DNA of 18,057 nt from Solirubrobacterales bacterium (lineage in GTDB: Bacteria; Actinomycetota; Thermoleophilia; Solirubrobacterales; Solirubrobacteraceae), in contig JAFMRN010000011.1 in assembly GCA_017354065.1 (NCBI GenBank), positions 1 to 18,057 of the forward strand, in the 5' to 3' direction. Position numbers and translations under genes: made by a program. This document shows, piece by piece, positions 6,752 to 13,862 of this stretch. The notes beneath the pieces are model-generated. The model made no database searches, was not told the origin of the DNA, and was given only the letters and a program-made list of their open reading frames with translations. How positions within the stretch are numbered: the first letter of the stretch is position 1; each line of letters starts with the position of its first letter.

Positions 6752-7381
6752 TTACTTGGAATAAAGCTCGACGATGAGCTGCTCCTGCACCGGAGCCGCG
6801 ATCTCGCGACGCTCGGGCTTGCGGAGCACCTTTGCGGTGAGACCGTCGTGATCGGCCTGCAGCCAGGCCGGAATCTGGCCGGTCAGCTCGGTCGCGTCGC
6901 GGATCACCTGGGTGACGCTGCCGTTCGCAGACGCCGGGTGAATCGCGATCACGTCGTTCTCGCGCAGCTGGTAGCTGGCGATGTTCACGCGACGACCGTT
7001 CACGGTCCAGTGGCCGTGCAGGATCAGCTGCCGCGCCTGACGCCGTGAGGAGGCAAAACCGAGCCGGACCAGCACGTTGTCAAAGCGCAGCTCAAGCGCC
7101 CGCAGCAGGTTCTCGCCGGTGACGCCCGGCTGGCGCGAGGCCTTTGCGTAGTAGATCCGGAACTGGTTCTCCAGCACGCCGTAGTAGCGCTTGGCCTTCT
7201 GCTTCTCACGCAGCTGGACACGGTACTCGGACTGCTTTTGACGGCCGCGCCCGTGGTCTCCGGGCGGGTAACCGCGGCGCTCGACGCCGCACTTGTCGGT
7301 CAGACAGCGCTCGCCCTTGAGGAACAGCTTCTGCCCCTCACGCCGGCACTGCTTGCACTGTGCACCTGTATCACGAGCCAT
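6752..7381 (-). CDS. rpsD: 30S ribosomal protein S4 (uS4), zinc-binding form
   Basis: 209 residues. uS4 is a primary binder of 16S rRNA that starts assembly of the 30S body and, in other bacteria, represses the alpha operon. The N terminus carries four cysteines, C9, C12, C26 and C31 (CKQC-REGQKLFLKGERC-LTDKC), the zinc-containing 'C+' form. The S4 RNA-binding domain follows at ~98-160 (LELRFDNVLVRLGFASSRRQARQLILHGHWTVNGRRV). It lies 7 nt after rpsK, consistent with cotranscription. Confidence 0.97.
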   Translation of the reverse strand: MARDTGAQCKQCRREGQKLFLKGERCLTDKCGVERRGYPPGDHGRGRQKQSEYRVQLREKQKAKRYYGVLENQFRIYYAKASRQPGVTGENLLRALELRFDNVLVRLGFASSRRQARQLILHGHWTVNGRRVNIASYQLRENDVIAIHPASANGSVTQVIRDATELTGQIPAWLQADHDGLTAKVLRKPERREIAAPVQEQLIVELYSK

Positions 7382-7388
7382 GTCTGTC

Positions 7389-7784
7389 TTACACCCTGCG
7401 CCGCTTACGGGGGCGGCAGCCGTTGTGAGCCTGTGGAGTTACGTCCTTGACGCCGGTCACCTCGAGACCCGCGGCCTGGAGGCTGCGGATCGCGGTCTCC
7501 CGCCCGGAGCCGGGACCCTTGACGAAAACCTCGACCTTTTGCAGGCCGTGCTCGATGCCCTTGCGCGCGGCGGCGTCGGCGGTCACCTGCGCGGCGAACG
7601 GGGTCGACTTGCGCGAGCCCTTGAACCCGGCGCCGCCGGCGGACTCCCACGCGATCACGTTGCCGTCGCGGTCTGCGAGCGAGACGATCGTGTTGTTGAA
7701 GCTGGTCTTGATGTGGGCCTGGCCGAGCGGAACGTTCTTGCGAACGCGCTTACGGCCGGCGCGGGGACGGCGTGCTGCCGGCAT
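7389..7784 (-). CDS. rpsK: 30S ribosomal protein S11 (uS11)
   Basis: 131 residues, standard length. uS11 lies on the platform of the 30S subunit near the mRNA exit. Diagnostic stretches are AHIKTSFNNTIVSLADRDGN, AWESAGGAGFKGSRKSTPFAAQ, GPGSGRETAIRSLQAAGLEV and the basic C terminus HNGCRPRKRRRV. The ATG overlaps the rpsM TAA by 1 nt (TAATG), implying translational coupling. Confidence 0.98.
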   Translation of the reverse strand: MPAARRPRAGRKRVRKNVPLGQAHIKTSFNNTIVSLADRDGNVIAWESAGGAGFKGSRKSTPFAAQVTADAAARKGIEHGLQKVEVFVKGPGSGRETAIRSLQAAGLEVTGVKDVTPQAHNGCRPRKRRRV

Positions 7785-8164
7785 TACTTAGCCACCTTCT
7801 TCTTGCCTGCGATCGACATGCGCTTCGGGCCCTTGCGTGAGCGGGCGTTGGTCTTGGTCTTCTGACCGCGGACGGGCAGGCCGCGCCGGTGGCGCAGGCC
7901 GCGGTAGCACCCGATCTCCTGCAGCCGCTTGATGTTCTGGGAGCGCTCGCGGCGCAGGTCGCCTTCCACGAGGATCGTGTTGTCGATCAGATCGCGGAGC
8001 CGGACGACCTCGTCCTCGGTCAGGTCGCGGACCTTGCGGTCGGGCTCGATGCCGAGCTCGGCCAGAAGCTTGTTGGAAGTCGAACGACCGATCCCGTAGA
8101 TGTAGGTGAGACCGATCTCAACCCGCTTGTTGAGCGGGATGTTTACGCCTGAAATACGCGCCAT
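7784..8164 (-). CDS. rpsM: 30S ribosomal protein S13 (uS13)
   Basis: 126 residues. uS13 sits in the 30S head and contacts P-site tRNA and uL5 across the subunit interface. It begins MARISGVNIPLNKRVEIGLTYIYGIG, has the helix-turn-helix-like RSTSNKLLAELGI and ends in the usual long basic tail (RGQKTKTNARSRKGPKRMSIAGKKKVAK). Its ATG immediately follows the rpmJ stop (TAAATG) with no gap. Confidence 0.98.
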   Translation of the reverse strand: MARISGVNIPLNKRVEIGLTYIYGIGRSTSNKLLAELGIEPDRKVRDLTEDEVVRLRDLIDNTILVEGDLRRERSQNIKRLQEIGCYRGLRHRRGLPVRGQKTKTNARSRKGPKRMSIAGKKKVAK

Positions 8165-8278
8165 TTAGCCCTGCCGCTGCTTGTGTCGCGGGTTTGAACA
8201 AATCACCAGGACACGACCGTTCCGGCGGATGATCTTGCATTTTTCGCACATCGGCTTGACCGACGGTCGTACTTTCAC
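8165..8278 (-). CDS. rpmJ: 50S ribosomal protein L36 (bL36), zinc-binding form
   Basis: 37 residues from a GTG start: (M)KVRPSVKPMCEKCKIIRRNG and a basic tail. C11, C14, C27 and H32 form the zinc site of the 'C+' type. The start follows from homology; the purine-rich GAGAGAG just upstream is only a weak ribosome-binding site. It is the first gene of the alpha-operon part and directly abuts rpsM. infA, normally just upstream, is absent, leaving a 208-nt gap back to map (8279-8486) in which I see no coding region. Confidence 0.96.
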   Translation of the reverse strand: MKVRPSVKPMCEKCKIIRRNGRVLVICSNPRHKQRQG

Positions 8279-8405
8279 GTCGTCTCTCTCGTCGTGATCT
8301 TCTTGGCAATGAATTCCGCCCCAGCTCTGGCGACCGTTACGGCCGCCGCTACCGGCGACGGAGATTGCGTCCAGCGCTAAGGGCGCACTGCACACGCGTC
8401 GAGGG

Positions 8406-8414
8406 ATAGTAGCA
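8406..8414 (-). promoter_or_regulatory. Candidate extended -10 promoter for rpmJ-rplQ
   Basis: On the minus strand the map-rpmJ gap contains TGCTACTAT, which fits an extended -10 (TGn plus a hexamer with 4/6 matches to TATAAT); no convincing -35 is seen at 16-18 nt. It would give a leader of about 120 nt ahead of the rpmJ GTG. The leader holds a small hairpin, CGCCG-gtag-CGGCG. The gap is long enough and A+T-rich enough locally to hold a promoter for the alpha operon. Confidence 0.3.
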
Positions 8415-8486
8415 GCAGGATTTTGGGTCCAGGCGCCGAGCCCCCGGGCAGTTCAGCATACGCGGCACCGCGGGCGGATTCGCAGA

Positions 8487-9263
8487 TCAGGCGGCCGCCC
8501 GGCCGGCGACCTCGTGCCAGGGAGTCAGCACCCGCGGGCCGTCAGCGGTGATCGCGATCGTGAACTCGAAGTGCGCCGCGAGCGTGCTGTCCTGGGAGTA
8601 GATCGACCAGCCGTCATTGCCCATCCGGACGGTGTGCTTGCCGATGTTGACCATCGGCTCGACGGCCAGCACCATGCCGGGCTCGAGCGTGACGCCGGTG
8701 CCTGGGCGGCCGTAGTTGGGGACCTGGGGGTCCTCGTGCATGTCGCGGCCCACGCCGTGTCCCACGAGCGTGCGGATGATCGAGAAGCCGTTCTCCTCGA
8801 CATGCTCCTGGACCGCCCAGGAGACATCGCCGAGATGACGACCGGGCCGGCACTGCTCGACGGCGCGGAACAGCGACTCGCGGGTCACGTCCAAGAGCTT
8901 GGTGGCCTCCGCGGAGATCGTCCCGACGGCGAACGTTCGCGCGGCGTCAGCCACCCAGCCGTCCTTGATCACGCCGATGTCGACCGACAGGATGTCGCCC
9001 TTGGCCAGCTTGTAGGGACCGGGGATGCCGTGGACCACCATGTGGTTGGGGCTCGCGCAGATCGAGCCCGGAAACCCGCGGTAGCCCTTGAATGCGGGCA
9101 CACAGCCCTGGGAGCGAATGAACTTCTCGGCCGCTTCATCCAGCTCCTTGGTGGTGACGCCGGGCCGGATCTTGGCCTCCAGCAGGTCCATGGTCTTGAC
9201 CAGGACGCTGCCGGCAGCGGCCATCTTGTCGAGCTCCTCCGCGCTTTTCTTGATGATCGCCAT
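8487..9263 (-). CDS. map: Methionine aminopeptidase, type I
   Basis: 258 residues. It removes the initiator methionine from nascent proteins with a two-metal site. All metal ligands are visible: D95 (SVDIGV), D106 (ADAARTF), H169 (GHGVGR), E202 (AVEPM) and E233 (HFEFT); H78 in VVHGIP is the conserved catalytic histidine. There is no N-terminal SH3-binding or zinc extension, so it is the short type Ia form. It lies 16 nt after adk. The gene ends in GCGGCCGCC-TGA coding for an Ala-rich C terminus. A 208-nt gap without a gene follows before rpmJ. Confidence 0.98.
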   Translation of the reverse strand: MAIIKKSAEELDKMAAAGSVLVKTMDLLEAKIRPGVTTKELDEAAEKFIRSQGCVPAFKGYRGFPGSICASPNHMVVHGIPGPYKLAKGDILSVDIGVIKDGWVADAARTFAVGTISAEATKLLDVTRESLFRAVEQCRPGRHLGDVSWAVQEHVEENGFSIIRTLVGHGVGRDMHEDPQVPNYGRPGTGVTLEPGMVLAVEPMVNIGKHTVRMGNDGWSIYSQDSTLAAHFEFTIAITADGPRVLTPWHEVAGRAAA

Positions 9264-9279
9264 CGTCCGGCCTCAGGGA

Positions 9280-9954
9280 CTAAACGTTGTCTTCGAGCCG
9301 CAACGTGGCGATCACAGCGCGGATGTGATCGTGTACCTCGGTCGCTGACCGGGTTCCGTCAATCCGGCGCAGGATCCCCTCGCGGTCGTAAAAGTCGATC
9401 AGCGGCGAGGTGCTGTCCTGATACTCCTTCAAGCGCTTGGCCACGACGTCCGGCTTGTCGTCGTCGCGCTGGATCAGGCGGCTGCCGTCCTGATCGCACA
9501 TGTCCTCGTTCTTGGGCGGATCGAAGTGCACGTTGTAGATGTGGCCGTTCTTGACGCACTGGCGACGTCCGGAGATCCGTTTGATGACCTCCTCGTCGGG
9601 CACGTCGATCAGGATCGCGGCGGTCAGCCGGCGACCCTCCTTCTGGAGCCGCTCATTTAGCGCCTCGGCTTGGGGGATCGTGCGCGGGAACCCGTCGAGG
9701 ATGAACCCGTCCTGGACGTCGTCCTCATCTAGGCGGCCGGCCACGATCTCCAGCACCAGCTCGTCGGGGACCAGCCCGCCGGAGTCGAGGATCGACTTGA
9801 CCTGCTTGCCGAGCTCGGTCTCATTCTTCACATGAGCCCGGAAGATGTCCCCGGTGGAGATGAAGGGCAACTTGAAGTCTTCGCGCAGCCGGTCCGCCTG
9901 GGTGCCCTTGCCGGCCCCGGGCGGACCGATCAGGATCAGGTTCAGCTCAGGCAT
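9280..9954 (-). CDS. adk: Adenylate kinase, long (LID-containing) form
   Basis: 224 residues. It catalyses ATP + AMP = 2 ADP. The P-loop is GPPGAGKGT (~10-18), the AMP-binding region FISTGDIFRA (~31-40), DGFPRT (~87-92), and the LID spans ~125-165. In the LID the zinc positions of Gram-positive enzymes (C-x2-C ... C-x2-C/D) read C133-x2-N136 and C153-x2-D156, so one cysteine is replaced by Asn. The start at 9954 is set by the conserved MPELNLILIGPPG and by TGATG overlap with the upstream acyltransferase stop; a much longer upstream frame is out of frame with that gene and lacks homology. Confidence 0.97.
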   Translation of the reverse strand: MPELNLILIGPPGAGKGTQADRLREDFKLPFISTGDIFRAHVKNETELGKQVKSILDSGGLVPDELVLEIVAGRLDEDDVQDGFILDGFPRTIPQAEALNERLQKEGRRLTAAILIDVPDEEVIKRISGRRQCVKNGHIYNVHFDPPKNEDMCDQDGSRLIQRDDDKPDVVAKRLKEYQDSTSPLIDFYDREGILRRIDGTRSATEVHDHIRAVIATLRLEDNV

Positions 9955-11102
9955 CAGGCGCGGGATGTTACTCGGATTGCTCGGCTTAGCTGCGAGTTGG
10001 TGTCTGATTCGGTCATTAAGGACCGCCGCCCCCGGGCGATGATCCTTGACTCCAGCAGCCACCACGACAGCGCGCCGAGAACGATCGCGCCCGCGGCAAC
10101 CATCAGGAAGTGATCGAGGTGGGAGACGTGCGGGCGCTTCCAGTAGACGAAGCTGCGCAACGGCAGGTGGACCAGATACACGCAGTAGGAGATGCGGCCG
10201 ATGAAGCGCAAGGGTCCGCAACCGAGCAGCCGCGCGACCGGGCTGTTGGGCGCTTGGAGCAGCATCAATAGCATCGGCACGGCCAGCGCGCTCGCGCCGA
10301 GGTAGCCGACGCGCCACCTGCCGGCGCCGTCAAGTCGCAGCAGCCACACCCAGACGACCAGCAGGACCGCCGCGCACAGCCCGGCGACCCAGCCGGAGGG
10401 CAGCCTGACCAGCCGGTGGCGCCAGATGAACGCCGCCAGGCAGCCGAGCATCAGCTCGGTCGAGCGGTCGATCGGTGAGTAGTAGTTGTTGTAGCTGGCG
10501 GGCAGGGCGCTGTCGATGTGCGGTTCGATCAGCCACAGGCCCGCGATCAGGACCCCCAACGCGACCGCGATCGCGCGCGGCCCGATCCCGCGGCGCAGCG
10601 CCGCCAGCAGCACCAAGGGCCAGATCAAATAGAACTGCTCCTCCTGGGCGAGCGACCAGGTCGGCCCCAGCACGCCCATGTGCCCGACCGGCTCAAAGGT
10701 CTGAATCAGGTTGTTGACGAACAGCAGCGCTATCAGCGCCTGGATCCCCACCGGCCAGCCGAGCCCGGACAGCATCCTGGCGTTGAAGATCCCGACGATC
10801 GCAACGGCGATCACAACCCAGATCAGGGCGGGCAGCAGCCGCCGCGCGCGGCGCGCGTAGAAGCTCTTCAGGCTGATCCGCCCCTTGCCCTCCCACTCCT
10901 CGAGCAGCAGCGCCGTGATCAGGAAGCCCGACAACACGAAGAACATGTCGACGCCGATCGACCCGTTGTGCAGGACGTCGGTGTGGAACATGATCACCAG
11001 CAGGACCGCGATCCCGCGGATGCCGTCCAGTACCGGGCGGTTACCGAGTTTCCGGGGCTCGCGGCTGGTTGGGGACGCTCCGCGAGGGCGGACAGTTGAC
11101 AT
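9954..11102 (-). CDS. Acyltransferase family 3 membrane protein (OafA/YrhL-like, no SGNH domain)
   Basis: 382 residues, an integral-membrane O-acyltransferase of the Acyltransferase_3 family, which moves acyl groups onto cell-surface sugars or other envelope molecules. Motifs: LDGIRGIAVLLVIMFH with the presumed catalytic H40, GVDMFFVLSGFLIT (50-63), FYARRARRLLPAL (81-93), GPTWSLAQEEQFYLIWPL (~146-163), ELMLGCLAAFIW (~216-227) and ISYCVYLVHLPL (~304-315). Several further hydrophobic segments are present. The C-terminal SGNH hydrolase domain of OafA is missing. No good Shine-Dalgarno precedes the ATG (AGGG directly abuts it), so the start is less sure. It sits between secY and adk, where no gene is expected, and its TGA overlaps the adk ATG by 1 nt. 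The acceptor substrate cannot be told from sequence; codon use looks like that of its neighbours. Confidence 0.93.
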   Translation of the reverse strand: MSTVRPRGASPTSREPRKLGNRPVLDGIRGIAVLLVIMFHTDVLHNGSIGVDMFFVLSGFLITALLLEEWEGKGRISLKSFYARRARRLLPALIWVVIAVAIVGIFNARMLSGLGWPVGIQALIALLFVNNLIQTFEPVGHMGVLGPTWSLAQEEQFYLIWPLVLLAALRRGIGPRAIAVALGVLIAGLWLIEPHIDSALPASYNNYYSPIDRSTELMLGCLAAFIWRHRLVRLPSGWVAGLCAAVLLVVWVWLLRLDGAGRWRVGYLGASALAVPMLLMLLQAPNSPVARLLGCGPLRFIGRISYCVYLVHLPLRSFVYWKRPHVSHLDHFLMVAAGAIVLGALSWWLLESRIIARGRRSLMTESDTNSQLSRAIRVTSRA

Positions 11103-11159
11103 CCCTACGTTTGTAGCCGCCGCCCCTGACGACGAGGGCGACGTTTAGACAAGTATTTA

Positions 11160-11185
11160 GATGCCCGCTACAGGGAGCGGACATC
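11160..11185 (-). terminator. 10-bp hairpin between secY and the acyltransferase gene
   Basis: On the minus-strand RNA GAUGUCCGCU and AGCGGGCAUC can pair over 10 bp (one G-U) around the loop CCCUGU, 20 nt past the secY stop. It is followed by UAAAUACUUGU, not a true U-run, so it could be a weak or U-less terminator, an attenuator or an RNA-stabilising end. The whole secY-acyltransferase gap is 103 nt, and I see no clear promoter in it. Confidence 0.45.
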
Positions 11186-11205
11186 CGCGTCTACACAGCG
11201 TCAAG

Positions 11206-12483
11206 CTACTTGAGGAAGCCCTCGTAGTTGCGCATCTGCAGCTGCGCCTCGAGCTGTCTGATCGTGTCCAGCGCGACGCCGATCACGATCAGGATCGAGG
11301 TGCCGCCGAAGGCGAAGCTCGCACCGGTACTGGAGATCAGCAGCGCGGGCAGCGCGGCGACCGCCGCCAGGAACAGCGCGCCGGGCAGCGTCAGCCGGGC
11401 GAGGATCCGGTCCAGGAACTCCGCGGTCGGACGTCCGGGCCTGACCCCGGGGATGAAGCCGCCGGCCTTGCGCAGGTCATCGGACTGCTCCACGGGGTTG
11501 AAGGTGACGGCCGTATAGAAGTACGTGAACAGGATGATCAGGATGCACTCACCCAGCACGTAGTGCCAGCCGTTGGGCGCGAAGAAGTTGGACAGGTCGG
11601 TCCCGAATCCGCGCTTGTTCTTGCCGATCATCGAGCCGACGGTCGGCGGGATCGTCATCACGGTGGCCGCGAAGATCACCGGGATCACGCCGGCCATGTT
11701 GACGCGCAGGGGCATGAAGGTCTGCTGGCCGGAGACCATCCGCTGGCCGACCTGGCGTCGCGCGTACTGGATCGGTATGCGGCGCTTGCCCTCGGTCACG
11801 TACACGATCGCGGCCACGATCAGCACGGCGAGAAACGGCATCATCACCTTGAAGGTGGCGTTGTCGGAGTTCCACCAGCTCTGGATGCCCGAGGGGATCC
11901 GCGACACGATTGACGCAAAGATCATCAGGGAGATCCCGTTGCCGATCCCGCGCTGGGTGATCAGCTCGCCGAACCACATCAACAGGATCGTGCCCGCCGT
12001 CAGGGTCAGGGCGATCAACAGCACCTTGGCCAGGTTGAAGTCCGCGATCAGGGTCGTGCCGGCCTGCTTTTCCAGGCTGCGGAACAGGAACACGTAGCCG
12101 ACCGATTGGGCGAAGGCCAGTCCGACGGTCAGATAGCGCTGGTACTGGGTCAGCTTCTCCTGGCCGGTCGGCTCCTTGCGCAGCTGCTCCAGCGACGGCA
12201 CGACCACCTGCAGGAGCTGGAAGATGATCGAGCTGGTGATGAACGGCATGATCCCCAGCGAGAACACCGCGATCCGGCTCAGGCCACCGCCGTTCAGCGT
12301 GTTCATCAGGCCGAAGATGCCGGAGCTGCCCAGCTGGCTCTGGATCGCCTGGGCGGCGTGCGCGTTGATCCCGGGCGCGGGCAGGTAGGAACCGAGCCGG
12401 TAGAGGGCCAGCAGCGCCGCCGTGAACAGCAGCTTGTTGCGGATCTCCTTGACGCGGAAGGCGCCCAGGATCGTGGAAATCAT
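11206..12483 (-). CDS. secY: Preprotein translocase subunit SecY
   Basis: 425 residues, typical length, with the ten transmembrane segments of the Sec channel. SecY with SecE and SecG forms the membrane pore for protein export and insertion. Recognisable parts are the N terminus FRVKEIRNKLLFTAALLALYRLGSYLPAPGI, the plug region (SGIFGLMNTLNGGGLSRIAVFSLGIMPFITSSI), the cytoplasmic loop RRIPIQYARRQVGQRM followed by RVNMAGVIPVIFA, and TYFYTAVTFNPVEQSDDLRKAGGFIPGVRPG. AAGG stands just upstream of the ATG, 27 nt after rplO. The next gene downstream is unexpectedly an acyltransferase instead of adk. Confidence 0.98.
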   Translation of the reverse strand: MISTILGAFRVKEIRNKLLFTAALLALYRLGSYLPAPGINAHAAQAIQSQLGSSGIFGLMNTLNGGGLSRIAVFSLGIMPFITSSIIFQLLQVVVPSLEQLRKEPTGQEKLTQYQRYLTVGLAFAQSVGYVFLFRSLEKQAGTTLIADFNLAKVLLIALTLTAGTILLMWFGELITQRGIGNGISLMIFASIVSRIPSGIQSWWNSDNATFKVMMPFLAVLIVAAIVYVTEGKRRIPIQYARRQVGQRMVSGQQTFMPLRVNMAGVIPVIFAATVMTIPPTVGSMIGKNKRGFGTDLSNFFAPNGWHYVLGECILIILFTYFYTAVTFNPVEQSDDLRKAGGFIPGVRPGRPTAEFLDRILARLTLPGALFLAAVAALPALLISSTGASFAFGGTSILIVIGVALDTIRQLEAQLQMRNYEGFLK

Positions 12484-12510
12484 GGCCCTTAGTGAACCAG
12501 ACCGGACGCT

Positions 12511-13092
12511 TTAGGCGTCGCTACCGGCTTTGGGCTCGCTGGAGGGTGCCGGAGCGGCCAACGTGGCCGCGGAGGCGGGCCCCTCCCCAATTACGTGAGG
12601 CGCCGCCTCTATTACAACGGCTTTGCCGCCGGCCGCCTCGATCGCCTGGGCCGCGCTCTTGGAGAACGCGTGCGCCTGAACCGTGAGCGCCTTTGACAGG
12701 GTGCCCTTCGCCAGGATCTTGACCGGCACGTCCTTGGCCTTAGCCAAGCCGGCGGCGGCCAGCTGCTCCGGGGTTACCGTGGCACCGGACTCGAACCGGG
12801 TCTCCAGTGAGGAGAGGTTGACCGGCTGGGTGTGGGTGCGGAACGGCTCAAAGGCCATCGACTTCTTCATGTGCGGGCCGCGCAGCTTGCGCATCCGCAT
12901 ATGGATCGGCATCTGGCCGCCCTCAAAGCGGGCCCGGTCCTTGGAGCCTGAGCGGCTGCCATAACCCTTCTGGCCGCGGCCGGAGGTCTTGCCCATGCCC
13001 GAGGAGTTACCGCGTCCCACACGCTTGCGCGGCTTGCGGCTGCCTTCAGCGGGCGCCAGATTGTGCAGGCCCTTGGGCTGTTCGTTGCTCAT
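12511..13092 (-). CDS. rplO: 50S ribosomal protein L15 (uL15), C-terminally extended
   Basis: 193 residues against about 145-150 in most bacteria. The N-terminal half is classic: LHNLAPAEGSRKPRKRVGRGNSSGMGKTSGRGQKG and GGQMPIHMRMRKLRG. The late-assembling domain follows (VPVKILAKGTLSKALTVQAHAFSKSAAQAIEAAGGKAVVIE). The last ~25 residues (GPASAATLAAPAPSSEPKAGSDA) are an Ala/Pro/Ser-rich low-complexity tail without counterpart in the standard protein. The ATG overlaps the rpmD TGA (ATGA). Confidence 0.97.
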   Translation of the reverse strand: MSNEQPKGLHNLAPAEGSRKPRKRVGRGNSSGMGKTSGRGQKGYGSRSGSKDRARFEGGQMPIHMRMRKLRGPHMKKSMAFEPFRTHTQPVNLSSLETRFESGATVTPEQLAAAGLAKAKDVPVKILAKGTLSKALTVQAHAFSKSAAQAIEAAGGKAVVIEAAPHVIGEGPASAATLAAPAPSSEPKAGSDA

Positions 13093-13268
13093 GACTCTGA
13101 AACCTCAACCAGGTGGCGGACCTTGTGCAGCATTCCGCGGATCGCCGGGTTGTCCTGCACCTCGACGGTGTGGCCGATCCGGCGCAGGCCGAGTGAGCGC
13201 AGCGTGTCGAGCTGGCGCTTGTCGGACCCGTTCTTTGACTTCGTCTGGGTGACCTTGACCGAGCTCAT
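13089..13268 (-). CDS. rpmD: 50S ribosomal protein L30 (uL30)
   Basis: 59 residues, read from the raw sequence: starts MSSVKVTQTKSKNGSDKRQL, continues DTLRSLGLRRIGHTVEVQDN and ends PAIRGMLHKVRHLVEVSES. This is the complete short bacterial uL30 (KVTQ.KS.IG...... TL..LGLR.I...V...D.P.I.GM...V.HLV). It overlaps both neighbours by 4 nt (ATGA with rpsE at 13265-13268 and with rplO at 13089-13092), so all three are probably translated in a coupled way. Confidence 0.97.
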   Translation of the reverse strand: MSSVKVTQTKSKNGSDKRQLDTLRSLGLRRIGHTVEVQDNPAIRGMLHKVRHLVEVSES

Positions 13269-13846
13269 GCCTCAACCGGCTCCTCCGCGGACAACGTCGC
13301 GGTCTCGGCCTCGGCCTCTGAGCCGCACTGGTTCAGGCCCAGGACCGCGTTGACGGACAGGCCACGCAGCTCCGCGACCTCTTCCGGGGTGCGCAAGTCT
13401 TCCAGGCCGGCCATGGTCGCCTTGACGAGGTTGATCGGGTTCTGGGAGCCGAGCGACTTGGACAGGATGTCGTGGATCCCGGCGAGCTCGAGCACGGCGC
13501 GGACGCCGCCGCCGGCGATCACGCCGGTACCGGGTGACGCCGGCTTCAGGAACACGCGGCCGGAGCCGAAGATGCCGGTGGTCTGGTGAGTGATCGTGGA
13601 GCCGTGCTTGGGAACCCGGTAGAGGTTCTTCTTGGCGTGCTCAACGCCCTTCTGGATCGCGACCGGGACCTCGTTGGCCTTGCCATAGCCGACGCCGACG
13701 ACCTCGCGCTCGTCACCGACCACGACCAGCGCCGTGAAGGAGAAGCGGCGGCCGCCCTTGACGACCTTCGCCACGCGGTTGATCTCGACAACCCGCTCCT
13801 GGAGGTCCAGGCCGGCGGGGGAAACTGTTCTGTCACGTGATGCCAT
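13265..13846 (-). CDS. rpsE: 30S ribosomal protein S5 (uS5)
   Basis: 193 residues. uS5 lies at the mRNA entrance and affects decoding accuracy. Double-stranded-RNA-binding N domain: LQERVVEINRVAKVVKGGRRFSFTALVVVGD; then VGVGYGKANEVPVAIQKGVEHAKKN and the C-terminal fold GTGVIAGGGVRAVLELAGIHDILSKSLGS. The last ~20 residues (GSEAEAETATLSAEEPVEA) are an acidic tail of low complexity. It is 16 nt after rplR and ends in an ATGA overlap with rpmD. Confidence 0.98.
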   Translation of the reverse strand: MASRDRTVSPAGLDLQERVVEINRVAKVVKGGRRFSFTALVVVGDEREVVGVGYGKANEVPVAIQKGVEHAKKNLYRVPKHGSTITHQTTGIFGSGRVFLKPASPGTGVIAGGGVRAVLELAGIHDILSKSLGSQNPINLVKATMAGLEDLRTPEEVAELRGLSVNAVLGLNQCGSEAEAETATLSAEEPVEA

Positions 13847-13862
13847 GTGTGGATGTCCCAGC

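Noticed and set aside
8279..8486. Degraded infA remnant
   Set aside because: I translated the minus strand of the gap in the relevant frames and found a stop and no IF-1-like segment.
8487..8510. GGCGGCCGCC palindrome at the end of map as a terminator
   Set aside because: It is a short G+C palindrome coding for Ala/Arg, common by chance at this composition, and no U-tract follows.
8514..9554. 346-codon plus-strand open frame opposite map and adk
   Set aside because: Antisense to two clearly conserved genes, with no recognisable domain and a composition typical of a mirrored frame.
9955..10317. N-terminal extension of adenylate kinase by ~120 residues
   Set aside because: It is an out-of-frame reading of the acyltransferase 3' end; the conserved start is MPELNLILIGPPG.
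11161..11913. 250-codon plus-strand open frame rich in Asp, His, Gln and Arg
   Set aside because: Antisense to secY; His/Asp/Gln-rich composition is the complement of hydrophobic membrane codons.
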